From positions 496,001 to 560,000 of the forward strand of contig NZ_AP018721.1 of the NCBI RefSeq assembly GCF_003967275.1: a stretch of 64,000 nucleotides of DNA. Direction: 5' to 3'. The DNA is from Sulfuritortus calidifontis (GTDB taxonomy: Bacteria; Pseudomonadota; Gammaproteobacteria; Burkholderiales; Thiobacillaceae). The notes below the pieces were generated by a model, which was not told the DNA's origin, did no database searches, and was given only the letters and a program-made list of their open reading frames with translations. Of the stretch, positions 7,200 through 17,764 are shown in pieces. Positions within the stretch are counted from its first letter, which is position 1. Every line of letters begins with the position of its first letter. A program made the position numbers and the translations under genes.

Positions 7200-9041
7200 C
7201 TATTTTTTCAGCGCGGCCAGCACGCTTCGCTCGATGCCGGCGGCATCCAGCCCGACCCGGGCCAGCAGCACGGTCGGCTCGCCCTGTTCGATGAAGCGGT
7301 CGGGCAGGCCCAGGTGGACGATGGGCGTGGCCAGCCCCAGTTCGGCCAGCAGCTCGGCCACCGCCTCGCCGGCGCCGCCGGCCACGGCGTTCTCCTCCAC
7401 CGTCACCAGCAGCGCGTGTGTCTCGGCCAAATGCTGGATTAGTTCACGGTCGAGCGGCTTGATAAAGCGCATGTCGGCCACGCTGGCATCGAGGTTTTCC
7501 CCTGCCGCCAGGGCGGCCGTCAGCGGTGCACCGAAGGCGAGGATGGCGACGCGCCGGCCCTGGCGACGCAACAGGCCCTTGCCGATGGGCAGCGGCTCCA
7601 GATCCGGCTCGATCTCGGCGCCCGGGCCGGTGCCGCGCGGGTAGCGCACGGCACTCGGGCCGTCATGCCGGTAGGCCGTGGTCAGCAGGCGGCGGCATTC
7701 GGCCTCGTCCGAGGGCGCGGCGATCAGCATGTTGGGCACGCAGCGCAGGAAGGAGAGGTCGAAGGCGCCGGCATGGGTGGGGCCGTCGGCGCCGACCAGG
7801 CCGGCGCGGTCGATGGCAAGCATCACTGGCAGGTTCTGCAGTGCAATGTCGTGGATGAGCTGGTCGTAGGCCCGCTGCAGGAAGGTGGAGTAGATCGCCA
7901 CCACCGGCTTCAGGCCCTCGCAGGCCATGCCGGCGGCGAAGGTGAGGGCGTGCTGCTCGGCGATGCCGACGTCGTAATAGCGCCCGGGGAATTGTTCGGC
8001 GAAGCGGGTCAGGCCCGAGCCTTCGCACATCGCCGGGGTGATGCCGATGAGTCGGCTGTCGGCCGCCGCCATGTCCACCAGCCAGTTGCCGAAGACCTGG
8101 GTGTAGCTCGGCTTGCCGCCGGCCTTGGCGGTGACGCCCTGGGCCGGGTCGAACTTGCCGACGCCGTGGTAGCCGAGCGGGTTTTCTTCCGCCGGCACAT
8201 AGCCCTTGCCCTTGCGGGTGACCACGTGCAGGAACTGCGGGCCGCTCAGTTGCTTCAAGTTGGTGAGCGTCGCGATCAGGGCGTCGAGGTCGTGGCCGTC
8301 GATGGGGCCCAGATAGTTGAAGCCGAATTCCTCGAACAGGGTGCCGGGCATGACCATGCCCTTCATGTGTTCCTCGGCCTTCTTCGCCAGCTCCTGCAGC
8401 ACGGGCAGGCCCGAGAGCAGCTTCTCGCTCTGGCGGCGCATGGTGTTGTAGACCCGGCCCGAGAGCAGGCGGGTGAGGTAGTTCGACAGGGCGCCGACGT
8501 TGGGCGAGATCGACATCTCGTTGTCGTTGAGGATGACCAGCAGGTTGGCATCCATGGCGCCGGCGTTGTTCAGGGCCTCGAAGGCCATGCCCGCGCTCAT
8601 GGCGCCGTCGCCGATCACCGCGACGCAGCGGCGGTCCTCGCCCTTCACCTTGGCCGCGGCGGCCATGCCCAGCGCGGCCGAGATCGAGGTGCTGGAATGG
8701 CCGGCGACGAAGGCGTCGTATTCGCTTTCCTCGCGCTTGGTGAAGCCGGACAGGCCGTCGGTCTGGCGCAGGGTGTGCATGCGCTCGCGCCGCCCGGTGA
8801 GGATCTTGTGGACATAGGTCTGGTGGCCGACGTCCCAGACGATGCGGTCGCTCGGGGTGTCGTAGACCGCGTGCAGGGCCAGGGTGAGTTCGACCACGCC
8901 CAGGTTGGAGGCGAGGTGGCCGCCGGTCTTGGACACCGAGTCGATCATGAAGGCGCGGATCTCGCCCGCCAGTTCCTTCAGTTCGGCGCGCGAGAGCTGC
9001 TTGAGATCAGCCGGCGAATCGATGCGTTCGAGCAGGCTCAA
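7200..9041 (-). CDS. dxs: 1-deoxy-D-xylulose-5-phosphate synthase
   Basis: Thiamine-diphosphate enzyme joining pyruvate and glyceraldehyde-3-phosphate, first step of the MEP isoprenoid pathway. 613 residues. The thiamine motif [18 protein letters not shown], the early catalytic His in [12 protein letters not shown], and the transketolase-type [15 protein letters not shown] are all present. The frame is open further upstream, but family alignment requires a start at [10 protein letters not shown], which is a TTG at 9041. That TTG overlaps the ispA TGA (TTGA), with AGAGG 5 nt upstream, so translation is probably coupled to ispA. Third gene of xseB-ispA-dxs. Confidence 0.95.
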   Translation of the reverse strand: MSLLERIDSPADLKQLSRAELKELAGEIRAFMIDSVSKTGGHLASNLGVVELTLALHAVYDTPSDRIVWDVGHQTYVHKILTGRRERMHTLRQTDGLSGFTKREESEYDAFVAGHSSTSISAALGMAAAAKVKGEDRRCVAVIGDGAMSAGMAFEALNNAGAMDANLLVILNDNEMSISPNVGALSNYLTRLLSGRVYNTMRRQSEKLLSGLPVLQELAKKAEEHMKGMVMPGTLFEEFGFNYLGPIDGHDLDALIATLTNLKQLSGPQFLHVVTRKGKGYVPAEENPLGYHGVGKFDPAQGVTAKAGGKPSYTQVFGNWLVDMAAADSRLIGITPAMCEGSGLTRFAEQFPGRYYDVGIAEQHALTFAAGMACEGLKPVVAIYSTFLQRAYDQLIHDIALQNLPVMLAIDRAGLVGADGPTHAGAFDLSFLRCVPNMLIAAPSDEAECRRLLTTAYRHDGPSAVRYPRGTGPGAEIEPDLEPLPIGKGLLRRQGRRVAILAFGAPLTAALAAGENLDASVADMRFIKPLDRELIQHLAETHALLVTVEENAVAGGAGEAVAELLAELGLATPIVHLGLPDRFIEQGEPTVLLARVGLDAAGIERSVLAALKK

Positions 9042-9928
9042 TAGGACCTCTCCACGATGAAGCGGGCGATGTCGGCCAGACGCTCGCCGCGCGCACCGAA
9101 GTGGCTGGCGGCGACGACGGCGTCCTCGACCAGCTCCTGGGCGTAGGCGCGGGCATCCTTGGCCGACATCAGGGTGAGATAGGTCGCCTTGCCCTGGGCG
9201 GCGTCCTTGCCGGCGGTCTTGCCCAGGGTGGCGGTGCTGGCCTCGGCATCGAGCACGTCGTCCATCACCTGGAAGGCGAGGCCGATGCATTTTGAATAGT
9301 GTTCCAGCCGGGCACGGGCAGCGGCGTCGAGCCGGCCGGCCGCGAGGGCGCCGAGCAGGACGGCGGCGCGGATCAGTGCGCCGGTCTTGTGGATGTGCAT
9401 GAACTCCAGCTCGGCCAGTTCCAATTGCTTGCCGGTGCTGGCCAGATCGACCGCCTGGCCACCGCACATGCCGCGCGAGCCGGCGGCGTGGGCCAAAAGA
9501 TGCAGCATCTCGACCTGGACCGCAGCATCGGCATACAGACCGGGCGCGGCGAGCAGCTCGAAGGCCAGGCTCTGCAACGCATCGCCCACCAGCAGCGCGG
9601 TGGCCTCGTCGTAATGCACGTGGCAGGTCGGCTTGCCCCGGCGCAGGTCGTCGTCGTCCATGCAGGGCAGGTCGTCGTGGGTGAGCGAATAGACGTGGAT
9701 CAGTTCGACCGCGCAGGCCGCCGGTTCGATCTTTTCAACTTCGGCGCCGACCGCCGCGCCGGCGGCGAAGGCGAGCATGGGCCGGATGCGCTTGCCGCCG
9801 CCCAGACAGACGTAGCGCATGGCATCGTGCAGGCGTTCTGGGGCGATGCTGGCGGCGGGCAGGCAGCGGGCCAGGGCGGCCTCGGTGCGCTCCTGGGCGC
9901 TCTTGGCCCAGGCGGCGAAGCTAGTCAT
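9038..9928 (-). CDS. ispA: Farnesyl (polyprenyl) diphosphate synthase
   Basis: Condenses IPP with DMAPP and GPP to make farnesyl diphosphate. 296 residues. Both Asp-rich motifs are present: [10 protein letters not shown] in the first half and DDVLD in the second, along with [10 protein letters not shown] near the N-terminus. The order xseB-ispA-dxs is the classical proteobacterial arrangement. It overlaps xseB by 8 bp upstream and dxs by 4 bp downstream, which argues for one transcript. Confidence 0.95.
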   Translation of the reverse strand: MTSFAAWAKSAQERTEAALARCLPAASIAPERLHDAMRYVCLGGGKRIRPMLAFAAGAAVGAEVEKIEPAACAVELIHVYSLTHDDLPCMDDDDLRRGKPTCHVHYDEATALLVGDALQSLAFELLAAPGLYADAAVQVEMLHLLAHAAGSRGMCGGQAVDLASTGKQLELAELEFMHIHKTGALIRAAVLLGALAAGRLDAAARARLEHYSKCIGLAFQVMDDVLDAEASTATLGKTAGKDAAQGKATYLTLMSAKDARAYAQELVEDAVVAASHFGARGERLADIARFIVERSY

Positions 9929-10166
9929 CGTTGCTGCTTTCCGCTTGGAAGTCCTTCAGGCGACCGTCTTCGAGCAGTTTCACCTGCTGCTCGGCCGCGT
10001 TCAGCTTCTGCTGGCAATAGCTGGTGAGCTCGATGCCGCGCCGGTAGGCGGCGAGCGACTCCTCCAGCGGCAGCTGGCCGGATTCCATGCGCTCGACCAG
10101 GCCTTCGAGTTCGGCCAGCGCGCTCTCGAAATCCTTGGGTGGGGTGGTCTTGCCGGTCTTGCTCAT
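9921..10166 (-). CDS. xseB: Exodeoxyribonuclease VII small subunit
   Basis: 81 residues from [14 protein letters not shown]. The core [32 protein letters not shown] is the diagnostic XseB helical hairpin, split here only by description. The subunit binds XseA to form exonuclease VII, which degrades single-stranded DNA. An open frame extends upstream of the ATG at 10166, but it does not fit the family. First gene of the xseB-ispA-dxs operon; it diverges from the Rieske oxygenase gene. Confidence 0.92.
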   Translation of the reverse strand: MSKTGKTTPPKDFESALAELEGLVERMESGQLPLEESLAAYRRGIELTSYCQQKLNAAEQQVKLLEDGRLKDFQAESSNDD

Positions 10167-10293
10167 CGGCGGCCTGCAGGGTTCGGTGGAAACATCGAAT
10201 ATTAGCCGATGGGCGCCGGCCCCTTCAAATCCGGCATGATGCCGAAACGCGGCTATGGGTTTGGTTTGACAGCGATATTTGCAGCGAATCGGC

Positions 10294-10322
10294 TTGCCCC
10301 GGGGGGGGGAGGGGGGCATAAT
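10294..10322 (+). promoter_or_regulatory. Predicted promoter with homopolymeric-G spacer
   Basis: TTGCCC (10294-10299) and CATAAT (10317-10322) are separated by exactly 17 bases consisting of C, nine G, A, six G. A CCCCTCCCC segment just downstream (about 10323-10331) can pair with the G run. The promoter precedes the Rieske oxygenase ATG by 44 bp. Slippage in the G run would change spacer length, as in known phase-variable promoters; here that is inference. Confidence 0.5.
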
Positions 10323-10366
10323 CCCCTCCCCCTTGATCAACCGCGATTCCTGATTGGGAATGGGCC

Positions 10367-11473
10367 ATGTCCGACCTGACTCGCGCTTCTGTTCTCACGA
10401 AAACCAGCCCCGCCCTGAGCGTGGACTGGTATTTCGACCCCAAGATCTACGAATTGGAGATGCAGCTGCTGTTCCGGCAGGGGCCGGGCTATGTCGGCCA
10501 TGAGCTGATGGTGCCGGGCCTGGGTGACTATCAGGTGCTGGACTGGCTCAGCGGCGGCGGCAAGATGCTGGTGCGCAACGACGGCGGTGTCGAGCTCCTG
10601 TCCAACGTCTGCCGCCATCGCCAGGCGCTGATGCTCAAGGGCCGAGGCAATGCCCAGCACATCGTCTGCCCCTTCCATCGCTGGACCTATGGCCTGGACG
10701 GCCAGCTCAAGGGGGCGCCGCACTTCCCGAACAACCCCTGCCTGCATTTGAACAAGAGCCAGCTGCAGTCCTGGCACGGCCTGCTGTTCAACGGCCGGCG
10801 CGACGTGCTCAAGGACCTGTCCGGTATGGCGGCCGCGGCCGACCTCGACTTCTCCGGCTTCGTCTATCACAGCACGGTGGTCACGCCCTACAACTTCAAC
10901 TGGAAGACCTTCATCGAGGTGTATCTGGAGGACTACCATGTGGTGCCCTACCACCCCGGCCTGGGCAATTTCGTCAACTGCGACGACCTCAAGTGGGAAT
11001 ACGGCGAGTGGTATTCGGTGCAGACCGTGGGCGTGAACAACCACCTGGCCCGCGCCGGCAGCGCGGTCTACGGCCAGTGGCACGAGCAGGTGAAGCGCTA
11101 TTACGAAGGCAAGGACCCGGCCCACGGCGCCATCTGGCTGACCTATTACCCGAACATCATGGTCGAGTGGTATCCGCATACCCTGGTGGTGTCGCACATC
11201 GTTCCGACCGGCATCGAGTCCTGCCTGAACGTGGTCGAGTACTACTACCCCGAGGACATCGCCCTGTTCGAGCCCGAGTTCGTCGCGGCCGAGCAGGCGG
11301 CCTATCGCGAGACCGCGATCGAGGACGACGACATCTGCTACGGCATGCACAAGGGGCGCCGCGCGCTGTACGAGCAGGGCATCAGCCAGGAGGGGCCGTA
11401 CCAGTCGCCAATGGAGGACGGCATGGTCCACTTCCACGAGTTCCTGCGCCGGCAGATCGAGCCGCATCTCTGA
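10367..11473 (+). CDS. Rieske [2Fe-2S] aromatic-ring-hydroxylating oxygenase alpha-subunit-like protein
   Basis: 368 residues. The Rieske cluster ligands are C82-x-H84 and C101-x2-H104, followed by WTYGLDG. The catalytic domain contains the mononuclear iron motif in [12 protein letters not shown] (two His four residues apart) with an Asp/Glu expected further along. Such proteins oxygenate aromatic or alicyclic substrates and need a reductase and ferredoxin; none is encoded nearby. Substrate cannot be assigned. The gene stands alone between a poly-G promoter and a strong terminator, so it is probably monocistronic. Confidence 0.88.
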   Translation: MSDLTRASVLTKTSPALSVDWYFDPKIYELEMQLLFRQGPGYVGHELMVPGLGDYQVLDWLSGGGKMLVRNDGGVELLSNVCRHRQALMLKGRGNAQHIVCPFHRWTYGLDGQLKGAPHFPNNPCLHLNKSQLQSWHGLLFNGRRDVLKDLSGMAAAADLDFSGFVYHSTVVTPYNFNWKTFIEVYLEDYHVVPYHPGLGNFVNCDDLKWEYGEWYSVQTVGVNNHLARAGSAVYGQWHEQVKRYYEGKDPAHGAIWLTYYPNIMVEWYPHTLVVSHIVPTGIESCLNVVEYYYPEDIALFEPEFVAAEQAAYRETAIEDDDICYGMHKGRRALYEQGISQEGPYQSPMEDGMVHFHEFLRRQIEPHL

Positions 11474-11490
11474 CCACGCTGCGTCATCGG

Positions 11491-11518
11491 AAAAAAGGCC
11501 GCCTGCGCGGCCTTTTTT
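11491..11518 (+). terminator. Rho-independent terminator after the Rieske gene
   Basis: AAAAAAGGCCGC, short loop, GCGGCCTTTTTT: a GC-rich stem flanked by A and T runs, 18 bp after the stop codon. Symmetric A/T runs would let it work on both strands. Confidence 0.85.
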
Positions 11519-11540
11519 CTTGGCGGGTTAGAATGGTTGC

Positions 11541-13367
11541 ATGCGGTTGACCCCCATCCCTCTTGCGCTGCTCTGCCTCGCGGCCCTGCCGGTGCACGCC
11601 CTCGACGACCCGGCCCAGGTCGGCCGCCTGGCCGCCGTCGGCGCGCCCGATCTCGCCCTGCAACTGGCTCAAGCCGCCCTGGAGAAGACGCCACACGATG
11701 CCGCCTGGCGCGATGCCTACTGGCAGGCGGCCGCCCAGTCGCGGCGGCCGGCCGACCCGAAGGTGCTACCGCCGGGCGAACAGGCGCCGGCTGCGGCCTG
11801 GGCCGGCTATCGGCTGACCCTGGCCCGGCAGGCGGTGGCTCGCGGCGACTGGCCGGCCGCGCGCCGACAGTGGGCCCAGGCCCTGTGGCGGGGTGGTCTG
11901 GCGCCCGAGACCGTCAACGCCCTGCGCGCTACCATCGCCCAGTCCTGGCTGCAGCCTGCGCAAGCGCAGCCGGAACTGATCAATCCCGTGGTCCTGCGCC
12001 TGCTGCAGGACGACCCCAAACAGCTGCCGGTGGCCGAGGCGGCGGCCCTGCGCCTGCTCGACCTCGATCGGCCGCAACCAGCGCTGGAGCTGCTCGACAC
12101 CCTGGCGCCGCAAAGCCCCCTGCGCGTACTGGCGCAGCAGCGACTGGGCGCGCTGACCGAGGAGCAGGCCGAGACCCGGCTGCGCGCCGAGGCGAGCGGG
12201 CCGGCCAAGCCGGCGGCCTGGCAGGCCCTGCTGCGCCTGGCGGAAACGCGCAACGACGCCGGCCTGCGGGTGGCGGCGCTGGAGGCCCTGATCGGACTCG
12301 GCGTCGACAGCGAGCGCCATGCCCATGCCCTGTGGTCGGCCTATCAGGCCTTGGCCGAGCAGGCGGCCAACCGGCGGCAACTGCTGGTCGGCATGGAGGC
12401 CGCCTGGCTGGATGAGGCCCGGCTGGCCTTGAAGGACAACGCCGGCGAGGGCCGTGCCTTGCTGGCCTGGCTGGCGCGGCAGGGCAGCGACATAGCCCTG
12501 CGCATCCAGGCCGTCGAGGCCCTGGCCGAGAGCCTGTCCGCCTCCCCGGGGTTGCTCGCCGCCCGGTTGCTCGGCAATGCACCGGTCGGCCTGCCCCGCC
12601 TGCCGGCCAGCCTGCGCTATCGCCTGGGCGAGCAGGCCCGCGCCGGCGGCGACGATCGCCTGGCGGCCGGCTGGTGGCAGGGGGTGAGCGCGACCGAGGC
12701 GGGCCGGCCGGCGCGCAACTGGTATCTCAGCCAGGCCGAGATCAACAGCCGCGCCGGCCGCGAGGCCGCGGCCCTGCAATGGCTGGACCATGCCCTGGCC
12801 CCGGGCGCGACGTTGAGCGCCAACGAGGCCCGCACCGCCCTGACCCAGTTGCAGCAGCGCCTGCGCCAGGGCCGAACCGACCAGGTCGAGGTGCTGGCCG
12901 GCAGGCTCATCGCGATCGCCCCGCCGGCCGAGCAGCGCAAGGCGATGCAGCTCATCGGCGAACTCAAGGAATTGCAGGGCGCCTGGGCAGAGGCGGCCGC
13001 GCGGCAACTGCTGTCGGCCGGCGAGCCGGCGGACAAGGAGGCGCAGGCGACCCGCAGCCGGGCCGTGCGCAATCTGGAGCGGGCGGGCCTGCATGACGAC
13101 GCGGCCCGGCTGGGCGAGCCGGCGAGTGCGCCGGTCCAGATGCCGGTCGAAGCGATGACCCCGGCGCCAGTCCAGGCAGCCGCCCAGCCGTCGGCCCAGG
13201 CACCCGTTCAGCCGATCGTGCCGCCACCTGCCCAGCCGCAGGCCAAGGTCAAGGCGCAGATCCCGGCCACAGCGCCGGCCAAGCCGTCGGGCACGGCCAA
13301 GCCGGTGAACAAGAGCAAGCCGGTTATCAAGAGCAAGCCGTCGAGGAAGGCCAATGCCGCACGCTGA
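11541..13367 (+). CDS. Large exported helical-repeat (TPR-like) protein, unknown function
   Basis: 608 residues. The N-terminus is a signal peptide (MRLTPIPLALLCLAALPVHA). Residues about 25-530 are almost entirely Ala/Leu/Arg-rich helices with TPR/Sel1-like spacing, and no catalytic motif is seen. Residues about 535-608 form a disordered tail rich in Pro, Ala and Gln that ends in Lys-rich repeats of the form KPVxKSKP. The stop overlaps the ogt start by 14 bp. A periplasmic scaffolding role is plausible but unproven. The basic tail might bind DNA, peptidoglycan or a membrane surface. Confidence 0.75.
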   Translation: MRLTPIPLALLCLAALPVHALDDPAQVGRLAAVGAPDLALQLAQAALEKTPHDAAWRDAYWQAAAQSRRPADPKVLPPGEQAPAAAWAGYRLTLARQAVARGDWPAARRQWAQALWRGGLAPETVNALRATIAQSWLQPAQAQPELINPVVLRLLQDDPKQLPVAEAAALRLLDLDRPQPALELLDTLAPQSPLRVLAQQRLGALTEEQAETRLRAEASGPAKPAAWQALLRLAETRNDAGLRVAALEALIGLGVDSERHAHALWSAYQALAEQAANRRQLLVGMEAAWLDEARLALKDNAGEGRALLAWLARQGSDIALRIQAVEALAESLSASPGLLAARLLGNAPVGLPRLPASLRYRLGEQARAGGDDRLAAGWWQGVSATEAGRPARNWYLSQAEINSRAGREAAALQWLDHALAPGATLSANEARTALTQLQQRLRQGRTDQVEVLAGRLIAIAPPAEQRKAMQLIGELKELQGAWAEAAARQLLSAGEPADKEAQATRSRAVRNLERAGLHDDAARLGEPASAPVQMPVEAMTPAPVQAAAQPSAQAPVQPIVPPPAQPQAKVKAQIPATAPAKPSGTAKPVNKSKPVIKSKPSRKANAAR

Positions 13368-13810
13368 CTACGATGCCTGCCTGGCCATGCCCTTCGGTGC
13401 GCTGGGCGTGCGTGTCGAGGCGGGCGAGCTGACTCGGCTGGAATTCCTGCCGGCGGGCACCCCGGCCTTCGCCGGCCGGGACCCGCTGGTTACGGAAGTG
13501 TGCCGCCAGTTGCAGGCCTATCTGGCCGACCCGCATTTTGTCTTCGACCTGCCCTTGCGTCTTGCCGGCACGCCCTTCCGCCAGCGGGTGTGGCAGGCCT
13601 TGCGCGAAATCCCGGCGGGCGAGACCCGCACCTACGGCGAGCTTGCCCGGCAATTGCGCTCGAGCCCGCGCGCGGTCGGCCAGGCGCTGGGCGACAACCC
13701 GGTGCCCATCGTCCTGCCCTGTCATCGCGTGGTGTCGGGCGCGGGCCTGGGCGGCTTCAATCACCACGCGGCAGGCGCCGCGATCGAGGTCAAGCGCTGG
13801 CTGCTGCGCC

Positions 13811-13827
<17 letters not shown>
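13354..13827 (+). CDS. ogt: Methylated-DNA-[protein]-cysteine S-methyltransferase
   Basis: Suicide repair protein that transfers alkyl groups from O6-alkylguanine to its own cysteine. 157 residues. The active-site motif is VLPCHRVV, and the preceding GTPFRQRVWQALREIPAGET with TYGELA and RAVGQALGDNP forms the DNA-binding helix-turn-helix region. The ATG overlaps the end of the upstream gene by 14 bp, and its own end overlaps the xerD start by 17 bp, so three genes are read through overlapping frames. Confidence 0.94.
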
Positions 13828-14710
<883 letters not shown>

Positions 14711-14736
14711 GAGCCTCCGAAAAAGTCCGACCTTCC

Positions 14737-15480
14737 CTAGGTCCAGGCCTTCCACAGCAGCGAGCCGCCGCTCAACAGCAGCAGCGCGCCGATGATCCGC
14801 GTCATCTGGGCGTTGGACAGGCCGACGTGGACCTTGCTGCCCAGCCAGAGGCCGAGCGCCAGCATGGGCAGGCTGCCGAGAAAGGCGAGCAGCAGTTCCT
14901 TTTGCAAGAGCAGGCCGGTTGCAATGAAGACCGCGCTGCGCAGGCCGCCTTCCATGAGAAAAAGCAGCGAGGTGGTCGCCCGGAACACGCCCTTGTCCCG
15001 GATGCGGTGCGAGAGGTAGATCACATAGGGAGGTCCACCGGTGCCGAACAGGGCGCTGACGGTACCGCCGACCAGCGAGGCCGGCCAGGCCCAGAGTCGG
15101 GAGATGCGCTTGTCGCCATGCAGGTAGAGCAGGCTGCGCAGGGCGAAGGCAAGAACGAACAGGCCCAAGGTGGTGAGCAGGGCCGACTGGTCGAGATTGA
15201 GCAACAGGGTGGCGCCGGCGACGACGCCGATGATGCTGCCCGGGATCAGCGGCTTGAGTTCGCTCCAGTCGACCTGCTGCCGGTTGCGGTGGCCGAGCGC
15301 GGCCGAGGCGGTGAGGTCCATGACCAGCATGAACGGCACGACGAAGGTGAGCGGCAGAAACAGGGCCAGCAGCGGCACCGCGACCAGGCCCGAGCCGAAG
15401 CCGGAGATGCCGCGGATGAAATAGGCCAGCAGCAGGATGCCGCCGGCGGAGAAAAGATCGAGACTGCTGAGGCCGTCCAT
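14737..15480 (-). CDS. TauE/SafE-family membrane permease (sulfite exporter family)
   Basis: 247 residues, almost entirely hydrophobic with about eight membrane segments. The N-terminal [16 protein letters not shown] and the internal [20 protein letters not shown] are the duplicated TauE/SafE signatures. Family members move sulfite, sulfoacetate or other small anions out of the cell. A sulfite role would suit a sulfur-metabolising host, but substrate is not determined by the sequence. It converges on xerD and lies just downstream of folB on the same strand. Confidence 0.85.
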   Translation of the reverse strand: MDGLSSLDLFSAGGILLLAYFIRGISGFGSGLVAVPLLALFLPLTFVVPFMLVMDLTASAALGHRNRQQVDWSELKPLIPGSIIGVVAGATLLLNLDQSALLTTLGLFVLAFALRSLLYLHGDKRISRLWAWPASLVGGTVSALFGTGGPPYVIYLSHRIRDKGVFRATTSLLFLMEGGLRSAVFIATGLLLQKELLLAFLGSLPMLALGLWLGSKVHVGLSNAQMTRIIGALLLLSGGSLLWKAWT

Positions 15481-15502
15481 GCGCTCAGGCCATCGGGCCG
15501 GA

Positions 15503-15859
15503 TCAGATCCGGCTGCCGCGTTCGATGATGATGCCCAGTTCCTTCACGTTGCGCAGGATGGCCTGCTTGCGCACGGCGATGCGCACCCAGGGCGCGCCGA
15601 ACTCGCCGCGCACGATCTCGGCGATGTGCTCGCCCAGGGCCTCGACCAGCTGGAATTCCTTGGTCGCGATGCTCTCCTGGATGCGGGCGGCGACCTTGGC
15701 GTAGTCGATGGTGTCGACCACGTTGTCGGTATGGCCCGCCTTGTGGTCGTAGAGGCCGATCTCCAGGTCCAGGATGACGGGCTGCGGCGCTTTACGCTCC
15801 CATTCGTAAAGACCGATAATCATCTCCAGGCGGAAATCCCGCAAAAACAGAATATCCAT
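15503..15859 (-). CDS. folB: Dihydroneopterin aldolase
   Basis: Cleaves 7,8-dihydroneopterin to 6-hydroxymethyl-dihydropterin in folate synthesis. 118 residues from [16 protein letters not shown]. Family features are [20 protein letters not shown], the TIDYAKV segment, and [12 protein letters not shown] holding the conserved Glu. TTG (15871) and GTG (15862) starts are also in frame; the ATG gives the typical length. Divergent from plsY, the common proteobacterial arrangement. Confidence 0.92.
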   Translation of the reverse strand: MDILFLRDFRLEMIIGLYEWERKAPQPVILDLEIGLYDHKAGHTDNVVDTIDYAKVAARIQESIATKEFQLVEALGEHIAEIVRGEFGAPWVRIAVRKQAILRNVKELGIIIERGSRI

Positions 15860-15897
15860 CACGACATCCAACAGGCAAAGGCCGCCATTTTACGCAC

Positions 15898-16503
15898 ATG
15901 ACCGAACTCGCGCTGCTTCTGATTGCCGCTTATCTGATCGGCTCCATCTCCTTCGCCATCGTGATCAGCCGTCTTTACGGCCTGCCGGACCCGCGCGGCC
16001 ACGGCTCGGGCAACCCGGGCGCGACCAATGTCCTGCGCACCGGCAGGAAGTCGGCGGCGGCCCTGACCCTGCTGGGCGATGCCCTGAAGGGCGTGGCCGC
16101 GGTGCTGCTGGCCAGGTGGGCAAGCGAGGCCTGGGGCCTGCCCGGCTATGCGCCCTATCTGGCCGCCCTGGCCGTGTTCCTCGGTCACCTGTTCCCGGTC
16201 TTCTTCGGCTTCCAAGGCGGCAAGGGCGTGGCCACCGCCCTGGGCGTGCTGCTCGCGCTCAACCTCGGGGTCGGTTTGGCCTGCGCGGCGACCTGGCTGC
16301 TCATGTTCGCCCTCACCCGGGTGTCCTCGCTCTCGGCCCTGGTGGCGGCCGCGCTGGCGCCGCTGTATGGTTACTGGCTGGTGGGCGGTGCGGCCGAGAC
16401 AGCCTTGCTGGTGGTGTTGAGCGCGATGGTCTTGGCCCGGCATCACGGCAATATCCGTCGGCTGATACGAGGCGAGGAGGCGGTGTTCAAGAAACGGAGC
16501 TGA
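15898..16503 (+). CDS. plsY: Glycerol-3-phosphate acyltransferase PlsY
   Basis: Transfers acyl groups from acyl-phosphate to glycerol-3-phosphate in the inner membrane, the first committed step of phospholipid synthesis. 201 residues with five to six membrane segments. The conserved cytosolic loops are visible: GSGNPGATNVLR, GHLFPVFFGFQGGKGVAT, and RHHGNIRRLIRGEE at the end. Its promoter region is shared with folB on the opposite strand. Confidence 0.94.
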   Translation: MTELALLLIAAYLIGSISFAIVISRLYGLPDPRGHGSGNPGATNVLRTGRKSAAALTLLGDALKGVAAVLLARWASEAWGLPGYAPYLAALAVFLGHLFPVFFGFQGGKGVATALGVLLALNLGVGLACAATWLLMFALTRVSSLSALVAAALAPLYGYWLVGGAAETALLVVLSAMVLARHHGNIRRLIRGEEAVFKKRS

Positions 16504-16504
16504 C

Positions 16505-17290
16505 ATGGCCTGGTTCGAGAAAGAGATGGATTACGCGCGGGAGAGCCTGACCCAGGTCTCCCAGGCGGCGATCGAGCGTGCCGGCGACAAGCTGGGCGAG
16601 GTGATGCGCGAGGGTGTGAAGCACGCCGGCGACGAGCTCAAGGAGGTCGTCCAGGGCGCCAGCCAGGAGATCGACAGCAAGCTCGACAAGATCTCGGCCG
16701 AGTTGCACAACCAGCGTCAGTTCACCAAGGACGACGTGAAGGAACTGGTCGACTACGCCGCGGACAAGCTGTCCGCCGTGCTCGACGACCGCATCCAGCT
16801 GATGAAGCGCGAGATCTCCGACCTGGTGCAGGACCGAACCGAGTACTTCAAGCGCGAGGTCGACAACTTCTTCATCCAGCGCCAGCAGGACCTGGCGCGC
16901 GAACGCCGGCGGCTGGCGATCAACATCGCCCTGGCCTTTGTTGCCTCGGTGGCGGTAGGTGCCGTGTCGCTGTTCTACAAGCGGCTGGATCGGGCGCCGC
17001 TCGACATGTTGACGGTCTTCCGTATCGTGCTCGGCTCCTTGGCCGGCGGCTATGCGGTCTATCTGATCGCCAGTCTGCTGCGGCGTTGGCTGGCCATGGC
17101 CGAGCACAAGAAGGACATGGTGTTCCTGGCCGCCCGTTATTGGGGTTGGTTGCGGCCCTCCAGCGTGTTCGCCACCTTTCTTACCCTGATCATCCTCGCC
17201 ATCCTCAGCCTGATCCTGGTCTTCCCGCTGGAGACGCTGAAGCTGTTCGGTCGGCCCGAGTGGGTGCCGATGGTGATGCCCGGGCGCTGA
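16505..17290 (+). CDS. Membrane protein with long amphipathic coiled-coil N-terminus
   Basis: 261 residues. Residues 1-about 140 are a charged amphipathic helix with repeated Asp/Glu-Lys patterning, resembling apolipoprotein- or phasin-like helices (GDKLGEVMREGVKHAGDELK). Three or four hydrophobic segments follow (about 143-160, 170-195, 220-245). I do not recognise a named family. It starts 2 bp after the plsY stop, so it is very probably co-transcribed, and a role at the membrane linked to lipid synthesis is possible but unproven. Confidence 0.65.
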   Translation: MAWFEKEMDYARESLTQVSQAAIERAGDKLGEVMREGVKHAGDELKEVVQGASQEIDSKLDKISAELHNQRQFTKDDVKELVDYAADKLSAVLDDRIQLMKREISDLVQDRTEYFKREVDNFFIQRQQDLARERRRLAINIALAFVASVAVGAVSLFYKRLDRAPLDMLTVFRIVLGSLAGGYAVYLIASLLRRWLAMAEHKKDMVFLAARYWGWLRPSSVFATFLTLIILAILSLILVFPLETLKLFGRPEWVPMVMPGR

Positions 17291-17333
17291 GCCGGCGAAG
17301 CAAGCCAATCAATAAAATAGAGGAGGAGGTTTT

Positions 17334-17750
17334 ATGGCACATCCGATTTTGCTTGCCAGCGCGGCGCTGGTCGGCCTGACCGCCGTAGTTTGGGCGCTGG
17401 CCCTTTATGAACGGATCGGGGAGATGCGTGCCCGTGCCATTTCGCCGCAGACCCTGGCGACCTCGCGCGAACGGGCGAGAACCCTGCGCCGGGTGCAGGC
17501 CCTGGACAACTTCACCAACCTATTCGAATTGCCCGTGCTGTTTTATGTGCTGTGTCTGGCGGTGGCGGTGGTCGGCGCAGAAACGCCCGCCTTGGTCGGT
17601 GCGGCCTGGGTCTTTGTCGGCTTGCGTGTCGTGCACAGCCTGATCCACCTGACCTACAACCGCGTGATGCATCGCTTTCTTGTCTGGACGGTGGGTGCGC
17701 TCTGGCTGTTCGGCATGTGGATCGCATTCACGATCCCTTTGCTGGGTTAA
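17334..17750 (+). CDS. MAPEG-family membrane protein
   Basis: 138 residues with four predicted membrane segments. The sequence RVQALDNFTNLFELPVLFY, followed by LRVVHSLIHLTYNRVMHRF, is typical of the MAPEG family (membrane-associated eicosanoid/glutathione metabolism), whose bacterial members mostly lack a known substrate. A good ribosome site (GAGGAGG) precedes the ATG. It converges on tsaD with 14 bp between stops. Confidence 0.82.
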   Translation: MAHPILLASAALVGLTAVVWALALYERIGEMRARAISPQTLATSRERARTLRRVQALDNFTNLFELPVLFYVLCLAVAVVGAETPALVGAAWVFVGLRVVHSLIHLTYNRVMHRFLVWTVGALWLFGMWIAFTIPLLG

Positions 17751-17764
17751 GGCAACCAGGGGCT

